DNA of 64,000 nt. Source: Branchiostoma floridae (lineage: Eukaryota > Chordata > Leptocardii > Amphioxiformes > Branchiostomatidae). Below, piece by piece: positions 41,690 to 53,186 of the stretch. Numbering within the stretch: the stretch's first letter is position 1; the number at the start of each line of letters is the position of its first letter. Position numbers and translations under genes: made by a program. The notes beneath the pieces are model-generated. The model worked only from the letters and a program-made list of their open reading frames with translations. It made no database searches and was not told the origin of the DNA. Where the stretch lies: positions 2,829,315 through 2,893,314 of the forward strand of contig NC_049984.1 in NCBI RefSeq assembly GCF_000003815.2, read 5' to 3'.

Positions 41690-42425
41690 CTCAGCTCTTT
41701 ACCCTGACACAGAGGAGAGGTCCCGGCCTGCCGCTCACACCCAGCCATGGTGGAGCCAGCCAGACTGGGGGGGCACAGGAACCTGTTACCTCTAATTGCC
41801 GCGAGGCAACAACAAAATAAACCACTTCTGAAGACGAACATCGTGTTGCTAACAGCTACAACACTGTCTCTGCTGCAAGGTTGTGTTTAAGATGGAAGTT
41901 TTCTACAATTCTCTGCACTTTCTTTCAAGCTAAAAACACACCTTCCACGACAAACATGTAGAATTGTACACAGCACATAAACTAAGAAAACTAAGAAAAA
42001 GAGTGCAAGATTTGGGATTAACCAGCATTGGAGGCAGCAGTATGCTTTGGCTAGTTTCCAAGCAGAAGTAGGGTGGCAAGATAGCATGCTTTCCTAACTG
42101 CTTGTGCCAACTGCCTACATTTTAAAGTGATTGGAGATCTTGTGAATGAAAGAATGAATGAGGGAAGGAAGGAATTTTGCCTTTTAACAAAAATTTCTGG
42201 GCCAGTTACAGTGTAGTACACTGTACTTGTCACAACCTGAATATAGTTACTTAAAGTTACCTGTAGTACCTATTTCTGGTAGCGGTTTTCCGACAGGTTT
42301 CTCTCAACATGTCTTTACTCTGACACACAGAACAGGTCCTACCCTGCTGCTAACACCCAGCCAGGTCGGAGCCAGGGAGACTGGGGCGAGGCAGGAACCT
42401 GTTCGCTCTAATTGGTGGCCGTGTG
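41690..42425 (+). repeat. Duplicated non-coding block, copies about 600 bp apart
   Basis: Copy 1 (about 41695-41805) and copy 2 (about 42298-42415) share CTCTTTACYCTGACACA, AGGTCC, CTGCYGCTAACACCCAGCCA or close forms, GGAGCCAG, GACTGGGG and CAGGAACCTGTT followed by CTCTAATTG. The 3' part with CTCTAATTG is best conserved. Frames differ between copies, arguing against coding. Confidence 0.7.
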
Positions 42426-42599
42426 CGGGGAGGTTTCACCTGCTGCGGTTTTACAGACCAATTTACCGACCACTTCCTGCGGCCTGACAACAGACGAGAG
42501 CCAGGGAGCCGTGTTTTGAATTGAAACAAACAAGCGCTTTCTCTCTGTCCCCCTTTTTCGTTGGTGATTGGTTCCAGTGTTGTGCTGTTCCCTAATCAC

Positions 42600-43160
42600 C
42601 TGTTTTTCACTGGGAAGTTTTTGACAGTCTGGTTGAACTTGAACCCTTTTTGTGTCCCAAAAAGCAAATTTCAGATGGGTTGAACCGTTTTTCTGTCCCC
42701 AACAAGAAAATTTCTGTCCCGAGATAGAATAATGGGTTCTGGAGGGCCCTAATTTTAGATACAGCAATTCAAGTTGGCATTGCTTTGGTTCCAGTGTCGT
42801 GATGTTCCCTAATCACCTATTTTTCACCGGGAAGTAGAAATTGGGCAGCAGGTAATGAAGGCTTGGACCTGCTGGGTCCTGCTTCGGTAGATGACCGCAA
42901 ATCTTTCTGAAGCACTATAGATAGAGGGCCTGCATGGCAGGCAGTGTACCATATCTTTAATTTCCTGTAATTCATAACTGAAACCCGTCCTATGCGCGTA
43001 ATTCGTATCGAGGTGACTAAATTTTGTATAGTTGTCTTCCTTCATTTTAGAGTGATATGTAGGGGTTCTTTGGAATTTAGAGTAAAATTTAGCATTGTTG
43101 GGACCCCCTATGCAGACCCTCACTATTAGGTTCACATACTTGCCGTTGATAACTGGCCAG
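42600..43160. other. Partial GGGCTGTCTCCAG-type element and unassigned DNA
   Basis: The part at 42640-42751 (TTTGTGTCCCAAAAAGCAAA, TTTCTGTCCCGAGATAGAAT, TTCTGGAGGGCCC) resembles the right half of the element at 16837. The remainder has no recognised feature. Confidence 0.45.
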
Positions 43161-43229
43161 TATTACTTATAATTAGGGCTGGTATTATTTATAATTAGGG
43201 CTGGTATTATTTATAATTAGGGCTGGGTG
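43161..43229 (+). repeat. 22-bp tandem repeat, three copies, with TAATTA cores
   Basis: TATAATTAGGGCTGG recurs with AATTAGGG at 43171, 43193 and 43215, exact 22-bp spacing. Each unit contains ATAATTAG, a homeodomain-type core. Confidence 0.8.
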
Positions 43230-43368
43230 TGCGACTGCAGCCGTCGACAGGGGGGTATAATCAGGCTGATCATGATTGAAATGAGAAAGTTATGAATGGA
43301 CAGGAAGTGGGGAACACTTGAAGGAAGTATACAGGTGGCGGACAGGCCAGGGTGGTGTATGGTGCATT

Positions 43369-43570
43369 TACTCTCCAAGTAGAGGTTAGGCTCTGTCTGT
43401 TTTTTTAAGTCGTTTTTATTGGGCTTTCTATTTTGTCATTTTGCTTGAAGTACGCCAGCCAAACGTTAGGTTTTGACACAGCAAGATAAAATAAAAAATA
43501 GAAATCCCGATAAAAACGACTTAAAAAAACATTCAAAAACAGCCGGAGCCTAACCTCTGCTTGGAGAGTA
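43369..43570. mobile_element. MITE, TACTCTCCAAGYAGAGG family, long form
   Basis: TACTCTCCAAGTAGAGGTTA and AACCTCTGCTTGGAGAGTA are the termini. Inner arms TTTTTTTAAGTCGTTTTTAT and ATAAAAACGACTTAAAAAAA also pair. The 202-bp element shares termini with the copy at 12576 but not its interior. No clear 9-bp duplication. Confidence 0.85.
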
Positions 43571-43613
43571 TGACTTTGACATTATGGTTGACAGTATAGT
43601 TCATTCAAGGCAG

Positions 43614-43885
43614 GGCTGTCTCCAGATCAATTCTTTTTCCATCCCACTCATTATTTTCTTTTTTTTCCACCTTTATTCATCCTTCATACATCTTTGGCCT
43701 AAGCCATTTTTCAAGACTTGATGGGTGGAGGAGGGTCCACTTTGTAATCTCTGTTGTTAAATCTGTCATTTTAAGTTTATGAAATACATTTTCGTCAGTT
43801 TCTATTTTGGATGGAAGGGTGGAGTTTTTTCTGTCCCCAAAAAGCAATTTCCGTCCCAGGATGGAATGACAGTTCCTGATTTGAG
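43614..43885. mobile_element. GGGCTGTCTCCAG element, right end worn
   Basis: The left terminus GGGCTGTCTCCAGATCAATT and the internal TTTCTGTCCCCAAAAAGCAA match the element at 16837. The inverted right terminus is not preserved. Confidence 0.5.
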
Positions 43886-44300
43886 ATCAACAATTTCGGC
43901 ATTGTATGATTATGCAAATAAACTACATTTGCACCATAATTGTTGACAAATTAGGCTTCTTTCTCTATATCCATGTATACCTCTTTGTTTTAAGTGCAGG
44001 ATTTGATGGGAATCTTTCCAGTTTAGGTTTGATTTCAGTGTCACATTAGATTTCTTCCAAGGAACGTCAGTGCAAAAATAATGACTGAAAGTGCAGCAGC
44101 AAACAGGGAACCTGAAGAAAACGATCTTTTGTTTTAATGAAAAATGGTCCAGGGAATCCTTGAACCAAGTATGGTGTTCAAGATCTCTGACAATAGACAC
44201 CCAGAGACAACTGCAGTGAACTGAATGTCATACACCCTATGCCTCTGTCGGAACTCCAAAACAGAGATTATCTGTAATCATGTTCACTTAAGTGCACATG
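43886..44300. other. Unassigned sequence
   Basis: No gene or repeat recognised. Confidence 0.4.
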
Positions 44301-44639
44301 CCATAACAGGTCCGCTGGCACAGAAATGTCGCCGCCACACAAAAGTCGACCTGCCGTGCGCAGGAAACAAGAACAAGTGTCGCCTTGTGTTCTCCTCGCC
44401 ATATCTCAACCCACTTCCCAATAACCGCCACTTGGACAGGTTTCAATTTGCCGGACAAAAAGGCCCGTCATTATCCGAACAAGGACGTCAAAGAACGACA
44501 GAGGATTCCCAGGATTGAAATGCAAACTCGCGGATGCGGAACCGACTCCCGACAAAGGGATGCCCACTTTTCGGGTAACGTGATTGGTCACTCCTTTTTA
44601 TCGTCCCAGCGGGAGGAAGGACGGGGCTTTCATCCGGAC

Positions 44640-45190
44640 GTGTTGTGGTCCGGAGACAAACGGCAGCGTTATTGGATGAAAGGGGGACAAGGTCCTGCGG
44701 CTGCAGGTGTCCTGCGGGACCTGTTGTGCAGAGGAAACAAGCCAGAAATGTTGATACAAACAAGTCTCCACAAGAACTCTGGGCAGACTGTAAAGATTTT
44801 GCCGAAGTAGGGCGGACATTTCATCAAAGGGTGTGGTCAATAGATTGGTCCGTTCGTTGCAAATGGTAACAAAACCTCTGGTTAACCGTTCCTCTGGTCG
44901 ATTTCTACCATCTTGCCAGCAACTGGTATACTAGTAGAATAGCCAGGTATATACTGAGATACAGACCAAATCTGTCAAAGAAGATCTCTGTCCACTTGTA
45001 TAACGATATCAGAGTTTTCATTATAATTTTCGTTTGCTTTCATCTGGTCCGGAGACAAACGGCAGCGTTATTGGATGAAAGGGGGACAAGGTCCTAATCC
45101 TATGGCTGCAGGTGTCCTGTGGGACCTGTTGTGCAGAGGAAACAAGCCAGAAATGCTGATATAGACAAGTCTCTACAAGACCTTACTGGG
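44640..45190 (+). repeat. Duplicated block, copies about 406 bp apart
   Basis: GGTCCGGAGACAAACGGCAG then CGTTATTGGATGAAAGGGGG occurs near 44648 and 45052. Both copies continue through ACAAGGTCCT, GGCTGCAGGTGTCCTG and GCAGAGGAAACAAGCCAGAA for about 135 bp, with a 7-bp insertion in the second. The first copy sits in a CpG-rich block (44300-44870). The long plus frame (44385-44810) is not conserved in the second copy. Confidence 0.8.
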
Positions 45191-46960
45191 CGGGACTGTT
45201 GTAAGGGAAAAAAAGATCACAATGTCAGTGTTTTGCATTTTTCATTATCTTTGTTCTGAGCACATGAATTTCTCTCATATCACTGAATCTTAGGAGGATG
45301 AAGCCAGAGAAAAGAGCCCTTTACAATCAATATCTCCCCAGTACAGAGCTTTTAATCAATGCCTGTAAAAGGCTTGGAAGGCCCTTCTACTACAACTTAA
45401 CCCCTTCCTCCAATACAGATCAAAACTAAATGAAAAGGTGTTTTTTTCCAATGTACCAAAAATCATTAAAACTAATATGAAATGCTCAGTTAGGTAGATA
45501 AAATCTGCAACAGTTGTGCCATGGTTTCCACATGGTTGGTATTACATAATTACAGTGACCCTGAGAAGAACACTGTTGGTGAACTTGTAAACTTGAACCT
45601 GGTACAAAAACCTTTCAGAAGTAGAAGACTGGCCACCTGGACAACGATGACATTTTGTCTCGAAAACTTCTGCGTTTCTGGATAAAAATCGTGTTTTGTT
45701 GAAGGAACAGAAGACAAGTTACCCTAAGAAAGGCAACAATTGAAGTCTAATTTTGTAAAGTTCTTTTGTTCAGCCTTTTGAGGACGTTTCTTTCTCCAAA
45801 GGACATGAAATAAACTTGACAACACAAACAATAAAAGCTACAGCAAGCTAAATCCAAGGGCTGGAGAATTGCAATGCATCACCAAGAAAAGGATACAACG
45901 TTTCTTGGTGCTAGAGTTGAGTTGATATATGGTAAAGTGTTATTGCTGATTGAAGTTTCATTTTCTAACCTTCCCCTTTTCTGAAACAGGCTTTCTGTGC
46001 TCAATGTTCGTATCACCCAGAAAAGACTTTTTGCATCCTGTTAAATTTCACAATCCTGCAATCATCAAAAAACATTCCTGACAAAGAAATAGTTCCAGGG
46101 ACAGAAAAAAACCAAATTCATCCGTGCGAAGAGAAGGACCTCCAAAAACCTCAGCCTTGAAACTGATATAGAAAAACACATAATAACTGAAGTAATTTAT
46201 GTATAACTACACTGTACCACCTGCTTGGACCTTCTCAATGTCATGTACAAATTGGCTAGATCTATGGAAAAGTTTGAAGGATAATTTTAATTGGCTGTCA
46301 AGTGGTTTCCCTGATAAAAGACATTTCATGGTTTTCATAAATTTGTAATAACCGAAGCGTGACGTGCTAAGGTTGTGTGCTGATTGACACAAAGCTGGAA
46401 GCTTGCAATGACCTTCGAAGGTTTGTTTCCTGCATGCTTTTGTTGTTGCCAATGTTAAGTGGTGGCATAGGTCGGATAACATGAACAAGAAACAAGACAA
46501 ACTTTGTCAAAGTTGTCAAAACTTCTTGAAGACAAAATGAGAAAGGAAATTTCAGAATATCGTAAATGTAGAAGGGAACGACTGACATTTTCCAAACTTG
46601 AAGTAAAAACACACAGGTGTACAAAATCCAAGCAGATGTTCTATCAAATTACTTGTCCTCTTCCAATATTTCCCTGTCTACAAGGTTTTATTAAATATGC
46701 CGATTTTGCTAATAAATCTCATTTTAAGGAGCCTCAAGATTCAAATTCATTGCTTATGTTCTTTTATTAAAGATTGCTTGAATATCCTAGTGTTAAACTT
46801 GAATCTAGGACATAGGATAGGAGTTTTCTTTTGAAATTATTTTCGGAAGGAAACTTAAATCTGCCAATTCATTAAGAACAAGAGTGGATGTCCTGAAGAT
46901 AAGATCAGTGTTGAGACAAGTAACAAGGCTGGAAGAAAGGGGATTAGGTCTGAAATCAGC
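45191..46960. other. Unassigned CpG-poor sequence
   Basis: Very few CpGs by eye. Frames at 46207-46770 on both strands overlap and are unrecognised. AATCCAAGCAGATGTTC near 46625 is a weak MITE-terminus match. Confidence 0.4.
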
Positions 46961-47070
46961 ATTACGGTAGGGCTCGTATTCCCCTGATTAACCACATATG
47001 GCTCTTAATCCAGATCATTCACTGGGAATAATCCCCAAGTAAGGCAGCGTGGAAATGGCATTTGGAGGGC
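46961..47070. promoter_or_regulatory. Small candidate block with Otx/Pitx-type sites
   Basis: CTGATTAACC, CTTAATCCAG and the palindrome-like GGGAATAATCCCC lie within 70 bp. No frame is present. Low-confidence motif reading. Confidence 0.2.
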
Positions 47071-48867
47071 TTCTGTTTCTATAAACAAGCTCAGTAGAAC
47101 TAAAAGGAATTTCAACTACAAGAAATTTCCTCTACAATCCTAAAAGTGTTCCTTCTACAGACTGCACACTCAGGGATTTTGAGGGCAGAACCTTCCTATC
47201 TCTTTCCAGTTAATTTGGACAAAGTATTGGGTTTTCTTAGCTAGAAGAGGTGCAATGCGGCCTTGGTGGAAAAGGCTATCTTTCTACGGACGTTTCCAAA
47301 TCTCTTCATTGTATAAGTTTGCTGTTATTTTGAGCTATTGTAAGTCCATCTTAAAGTCAGAGTCAGGCACTGCAGAGTAATAATACATGATAGCTTGAAC
47401 AGCTTGCAAAGTTACACAAGTTCCCATGGTGGACAATACCTGACTAAGGTTCGATAGAGGCAATACTGCACAACAGAAGTTCTCTCCTTGTAAAAATGAA
47501 TAGGAAGAAGAATGGTCAGGAGTAAGATATCACTGATCATCTAAAATAGTTTTCCTGATTTATATTTGAAACTTAGCATCAAAATTTACTAAGTAAGGCA
47601 CATTGGCAGCCTCATGTATCAGCACTTGTCATCTGTCTTGCAAGGGGCTTTCATCAATTGATAAAAGGAAAAAGCTGCTTGGTCTGTGGGTAGGATATAG
47701 AAAGGATGAGGACCAATAATGGAGAAAAACCACCGCGACAGCTCATTAATCCATCAAATCAACAAAGAACAAATTGGATCTTACATTCGGGGACCCCCAA
47801 CTTTGCTCAAACATCTCGAAACCTCAGGATTTCGCCAGGAAATTAAAAGACTAGGGTGGGATGGACGGATTAGCACAATTTGTTGTTGATCTTGATACGG
47901 TTCCAGTACAGATCAGGGCACTAATCAGCCTCTTCCCACTTGTTTGAGCCACTTATGGGCAGGGAAGAGGAGGGAAAACAGCTGGGGTGGATTATGGTGA
48001 AAGGTAGTCCTGGGTACATTTGTAAAGTGTCTCATTACAAAAGTACAAAATCTAAGGGTTATAGAAACTTGATTTTATGTGTGATGACCTCACACACGAT
48101 CCTTATTAATTGCTTTGTTTTATCCAACAGAGTGATTATTCTTGGAATGGAATGAAAAGAGATTAGTCTTAATTAACGATAATTAACCATGCTATGTACA
48201 TGTAGAAGTGTTTTGTGAATTGTGTTGTGATTCACATTGATTTTGTACAATTGGTATCAAAACATTTATTGAACACTAAAATCCAACACCAAGAAAGCAC
48301 CATCAGTCTTTGAACATGGCATAAAATGTCCAATTACAAATGGATTTAGATCTGATTTGATTTTTCACGATTTGGCTTCTGATGCCACCCGTAGACTCAC
48401 ATTATTGTGCCTAACCTGAACATGCAGGAAAAAAGTCTCATTCCACATCAATGAAGGTTTCACAGGTAATGAGATACATGTTCCTCTGTGTTTTGGCTTA
48501 AAACCTGGTAAACTCCTGGACCTGTTCCTGTTTAGTCAGATGTCTGAAACATCCGACCCTTTCCAAACTTTACCCAGTTGCTTGTCAATGACTAACTGTG
48601 ACTTTGTCCTACAAATGATGAAACCTGGGCAACCTTACACAACCTCCTTTGGGTCAGGTTGGGTGAGAAATCCAAGACTCTGAAGAACAGTCTTAGACCC
48701 AAGGAAAACACTTGTTCCTTCCTTGAGCTGCCTTTCTGGTGCAGTCTGACTGCTGAGTCAATATTGTTGTCAGGAACCTGCTGGGGGCCAAACTAAAAGG
48801 GTCTTCGGCATGTGTTACTGATAAGTCTGGTCCTCCAGAGACCAGAGGACTGGGTGTGCTCATGAGG
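47071..48867. other. Unassigned CpG-poor sequence
   Basis: No gene or repeat recognised. AACCTCCTTTGG near 48640 is a variant of the AACCTCCTTGG motif. Confidence 0.4.
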
Positions 48868-48945
48868 TAGCCTCTACCAGGCTCCACAGGTCGCTGGAAA
48901 AATAGTAAAAATTGGCCAAATAAGACAGAAAACACGCCAGAGGAG
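48868..48945 (+). mobile_element. Left half of a TAGCCTCTACCAGGC MITE
   Basis: TAGCCTCTACCAGGCTCCAC and the following AAAAATTGGCCAAATAAGAC match the left half of the element at 217. The right half is missing. Confidence 0.65.
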
Positions 48946-49198
48946 TACAATTTGCAACCAGGCTGGCCAACACTTCTAGGCTAATTATCTCCTACTATAG
49001 GCTTTTATTCCTAGCTTGGCCAAAGTCCCCTTATTTAGCCAGGTGGGAGTCTGGTATAGACTACTCAAGATCATGATGTGTTACTGATAAGTTTGGTCCT
49101 CATGACATGAGGACTGGAGTGTTCAGGTCACCTGGTGTTGATGGTGCTCCGGGATGATGAGGGGTTGGTGGGATGACTAACTGGTGGATGGAGCAAGC

Positions 49199-49325
49199 TC
49201 AGGAAGGGAGGAGAGAGGAAGGATGGATGGATGTGGGTGGAGAAGGATTCAATGAGGGATGAATGGATGGATGGATTGATGGATGAAGGATACAATGAGG
49301 GATGAATGGATGGATGGATTGATGG
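49199..49325 (+). repeat. (GGAT)n-rich tract with a duplicated 54-bp unit
   Basis: Two units of GATACAATGAGGGATGAATG-type sequence with GGATGGATGGATTGATGG. Confidence 0.8.
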
Positions 49326-49379
49326 TTCTGAGTTTGGATGTTGCTGCAGCTTTTCAGAATCAGTTTGAAATATTGGTAA

Positions 49380-49445
49380 ATGGCTGCAGTTTGTTTGTTT
49401 ATTTTGATCTCCATTAGCCTAAAACTAATACAGTAGTCTATTCCC
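49380..49445 (-). mobile_element. Probable LINE 3' tail
   Basis: On the minus strand the segment ends TTAGGCTAATGGAGATCAAA followed by ATAAACAAACAAAC, a 3'-tail style with AATAAA. No coding part is seen. Confidence 0.35.
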
Positions 49446-50340
49446 ACATATGGCAGATCTGTAGCATTGACACAAGCAGTCCTCAAACATGACCACAGAT
49501 GTACCAGGGATCACCATGTGGGAAGAACCTGCTAAAACAGGACTGTCTCCTGTCTGTGTGGACCTGTTGTGTAAACGGAACCTGTTGTCTCTGGTTAAAT
49601 AGACGCTTTCAAAAGTGTCAAAACTAGGAACTAGTGAAAAGCTACCAATAAAACATTCTGAAACCAGAACAACTGTCTTCTTCTTGCTCTGACTGAACCA
49701 TTTGTTTGGACAGATGCTTCTAAGCTACAAAACTAACGAAACAAAGTATTTTAGAGTTCAACAATCAAATAACTGTCCAACAATTGAATCAATAAACCAA
49801 AGACATAAAGAAAAAAGAGAAGTTTTCTGAGTCTTAATTGGTCGAAAGCTAAACAGAATTCAACAGCAAGACTTACCTTTTAAAAGCACATATATTACTG
49901 ACAGTTTGAATCTCTTTTTTTTCAACTTGTCAAATGCTAGAGCTGCCTTGCCTTACATTTGTACAGCCAGGTTTGGGTTTAATTAGTAAGCTATGATCAC
50001 CATTTCTGCTCTCATAAATCACCATTGAAATTGTCCCAACACACAGCATGACGTCCATGTATCACTTTGGCAAGTACGTGAGAGTTCCATCTCTTGTACA
50101 TCATCGTTGTGGTGATGACTTTTGGCACCTTTCTGCCTCACAACTGGGTGAGAAGTGAATTATGGACCCACACTAATAGACTAACACCCACCAGGGGCCA
50201 GCAGAGTTTATATGGATCATTATACACTTTTTATTTCAAATTGTCTCTTCTATGATCAAGAAAGAAAAGATCTCTTGAGGCCACGAAATTCCATCCCAAT
50301 CTCTTCACATTTACAGACGTAAAGAAAAGAACTCACATAT
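49446..50340. other. Unassigned CpG-poor sequence
   Basis: No gene or repeat recognised, apart from a short (TATC)n run just downstream at about 50347-50367. Confidence 0.4.
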
Positions 50341-50799
50341 AAAGTTCTATCTATCTATCTATCTATAACAGAAAAAGTGGTATCCTTTTTGTCTTCTGCA
50401 GTCTCAGAAAAAGAGGTCAACCCCAATAAGTTACATTTTAGCATCAGACTTTAGACTAGAGTAGTTGCTTACTATACTAATTACTATTGTCTGTCATTTT
50501 GTCACTTGCAATAAGCTTTTGGGCATGAATCTCCAACAAACTTGTCATCATGTGCTGTTTTTCTGACAGGCAGCCATCCAAGTCCTGTTTGAAGCAAGAA
50601 GCTTTTGATAATCTTATTTTCCGTCCCAACAAGCAAATCTCTGGTCCCGGGAAACAGCCCTGGTACAACAGAAGAAAGGAAAAGCATAAGACCAGCACAC
50701 ATCCAATATCCGCATACGTAGGTCAGCATATTTGTACATTGTTCCAAATGCGTGACCAGATCACCCATACATAAATGTGCTGTAATCCTTTTAATGTTA

Positions 50800-50932
50800 T
50801 TGATGATATTTTGTTGCACTGTATCTGTATGTAGTTTAGTATCTGTATGTATGTAACTAGTGTAGTAGCCGTTGCCATACGTTGTATACTGTACAATTGT
50901 CGAGCAATAAAGTTCATTCATACATTCATTCA
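50800..50932 (+). mobile_element. LINE 3' end with (ATTC)n tail
   Basis: GCCATACGTTGTATACTGTA then CAATTGTCGAGCAATAAAGT matches the tail at 15170-15212 and is followed by an ATTCATAC/ATTCATTC repeat. The upstream part is not recognised as coding. Confidence 0.55.
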
Positions 50933-51640
50933 TGCTCCTATAGAGCCGAGTTTCCAGACTTGGATTAGGAAGAACCTGTCCAGTTTTTCACACATCCTTG
51001 AGTTTTTCTCATGACAACCCTGAATTTGATAATACCGAGGATGATATTGATCTACACCCTGCCATGGTTTTAGAGAATGGGTGACAAAGGAACAGCAAGC
51101 GGACACAAACATTCCCATGCTAATCTGTTCCCTTCCAGACAGAAGAACCTGGCAGGTTTTTCTCACCTCCTTGTCTCTTCCTCACGAGCGTCCCATATTT
51201 GATGACAATGATTGTCACCCTACGTCTAGAAAATGGGTTAATAGGGAAATGGACAGAGAAGCCACATAAATACTCCCACTCAAGGACCTATTAAAGCTAT
51301 TAAGGGTCTTCCTCCCTGAAGAAAGTTTCAGTCCAAATCGTATCTTAAGGTAACATGAGGTACAGGTACAGTAATCAGTTACAGAGGTTTAGTTGTCCAG
51401 GTCCAGACCTCGACCTGTACAGCTTGACAAAGTAAACAAACAGTGAACAGAACCTTGTGCAGAAAACCTGTGCTTTTGAGAGAATCCTGTCTATAGTGAC
51501 CACCTGTCCACAAAGGCCATATTTTATTTGTCCCCTGAGTGGTCTTCTTGGGCAGGTTTGACCTTGCTTGGTGGTCTTCAGAGTTGGCCTGAGCAAGCCC
51601 TGACAACAGCCTGGGTTCCTAGTGAATTAGGTGCATAACG
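50933..51640. other. Unassigned sequence with a diverged local repeat
   Basis: GAAGAACCTG...TCACAC/TCTCACCTCCTTG segments near 50968 and 51143 are loosely alike. No gene is recognised. Confidence 0.35.
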
Positions 51641-51699
51641 TAATGTGCACTTGTCCACATAAACCAGATGTAAGGGTCTATGTGGACAAGTGCACATTA
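51641..51699. repeat. 59-bp perfect hairpin
   Basis: Arms of 21 bp (51641-51661, beginning TAATGTGCACTTGTC; 51679-51699, ending AAGTGCACATTA) are exact complements around a 17-bp loop. Confidence 0.85.
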
Positions 51700-52464
51700 T
51701 TAGATAAGTCACAAAGTATTATCCCAACTTCCCCACATTGACAGACGAACAGAAAGCTACTTTTCTCTTGAAATTGCAGAACCCACAAATTCTAGAAAAT
51801 GTGGGGCTTTTCGTCTCCCTCTGCTTCCAAAAAAGAAGTCAAACCCAACCTGTTTAGAAATAGCCAACACTAGTATTAGATTAGAATATTATTTATGGCT
51901 GTCCATTGTCACTATGTGTATACCATGTACATGTACTTGCAATTAGCCCTCGGGCACGAACTTGCAATTAGCCCATGGCTACTTCCCCTCAGCCAATGAG
52001 GAGCCCCCATTTTCTGTTGATATATCCACATAGTATGGTGCTATGAAAAAAAGTGTGCTGCTATTTCATGCAAATGAGGGGAAAACTATGGTGTTATCAA
52101 GAAAACAGGGGTGATATCTGCCTGAAAACTAGGAGTGATATACGCATGTGACCCGTTCTGACCAATCCTCGCTTACCTTTGAGACCTTCTTCTGGGACCA
52201 GAATAGTGTCATGTGATAACTGACCAATCCTATGCTTGACTTCTAATTGCCAGAGGAATATGAGCAGACTTTCTGTCTGTCCAGGCATCTTGCCCAGGAA
52301 GGTCTTGACAAGATTAATGACCGTGTGTTGTTACAGCCTGACACTCTGTCACAGCTTTTCAAGCAATAACAAGAAAGATTGTGGACTTTTAGGACAAAAT
52401 AAAGTAACATTTTGTAAAGCTGATGAACTAGAAAAGCTTCGGGGAAGTATGCCATGGGCTAAGT
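51700..52464. other. Unassigned sequence
   Basis: No gene is recognised. The 140-residue frame from 52236 runs into the palindromic element at 52465. Confidence 0.4.
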
Positions 52465-52630
52465 TAGTTACCCCATGGCCTTGGGCTCGTTTTCTGTGTA
52501 TATCGCCAGGCCCGACATCTCGGGGATTTCTAGTCTCCCCTCGGGCTTCGCCCTCGGGGAGACTAGAAACCCCTCGGTGGGCGGGCCTGGCGATATACAC
52601 AGAAAACTCGCCCCGCCCATGGGGTAACTA
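52465..52630. mobile_element. 166-bp near-perfect palindromic element
   Basis: TAGTTACCCCATGG and CCATGGGGTAACTA are the ends. Complementarity continues almost to the centre (TTTTCTGTGTATATCGCCAG with CTGGCGATATACACAGAAAA; TCTAGTCTCCCC with GGGGAGACTAGA), leaving a short GGGCTTCGCCC centre. No target duplication is found. Confidence 0.85.
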
Positions 52631-53049
52631 TTACATAAACTTCCAATTATGCACCTAATCAATTCACTTTTCCAGCCTTCAGAGTTGGCCCGAGCAGGCC
52701 CTAGCAACAGCCTGTGGTCCTAGTTAGCACAGCCCCTAGTTAGTGCACCCATCCAGACAGATGAACCTGTGCAGGGTTTTCACACCTCAGATCTTGTCTG
52801 TGGATTTGGTGTGAAGTGGAGTAGCCCAGCAGGAGGGAGGGGGGGTAGTGAAACACCACCCTGTGTTCCAGGAAGACTTGTTTACTCTGCCTGCTCGTCC
52901 ATCATCACCATGGTGACAGTTGTTTGTTTGTCAGCTGGTTCCTGTCCTGGCCCATGTGAGGTTGATAAGAGGGAGACCTGTACCACAGATGGTGGGGATG
53001 CACTTGTTGTGGGATGGCAGGAGGGGCAGATGTCAAGGCTGGCTATAGA
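52631..53049. other. Unassigned sequence
   Basis: A 116-residue plus-strand frame starting at 52769 is unrecognised and overlaps a minus-strand frame. Confidence 0.4.
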
Positions 53050-53186
53050 TAGCCTGGATACCAGACCCCAGCTCAACCTCTATCACTACTATGTCTATAG
53101 CCTTTGTAGTATAGGCTAGGCAGCCTGCACTATAGATGTACTCCAAGGGCTAGGATGTGTAGCTAGCTAGCTTGGTGTCCAGACTA
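53050..53186. mobile_element. MITE-like, TAGCCTGGATACCAGACC family
   Basis: TAGCCTGGATACCAGACC at the left and TTGGTGTCCAGACTA at the right are diverged inverted termini. Inner CTATAGCCTTTGTAGTATAG is partly symmetrical. No target duplication is seen. Confidence 0.55.

Noticed and set aside
44385-44810. A 141-residue plus-strand frame
   Set aside because: Its second half is in the duplicated block, and the frame is not kept in the second copy, which has a 7-bp insertion.
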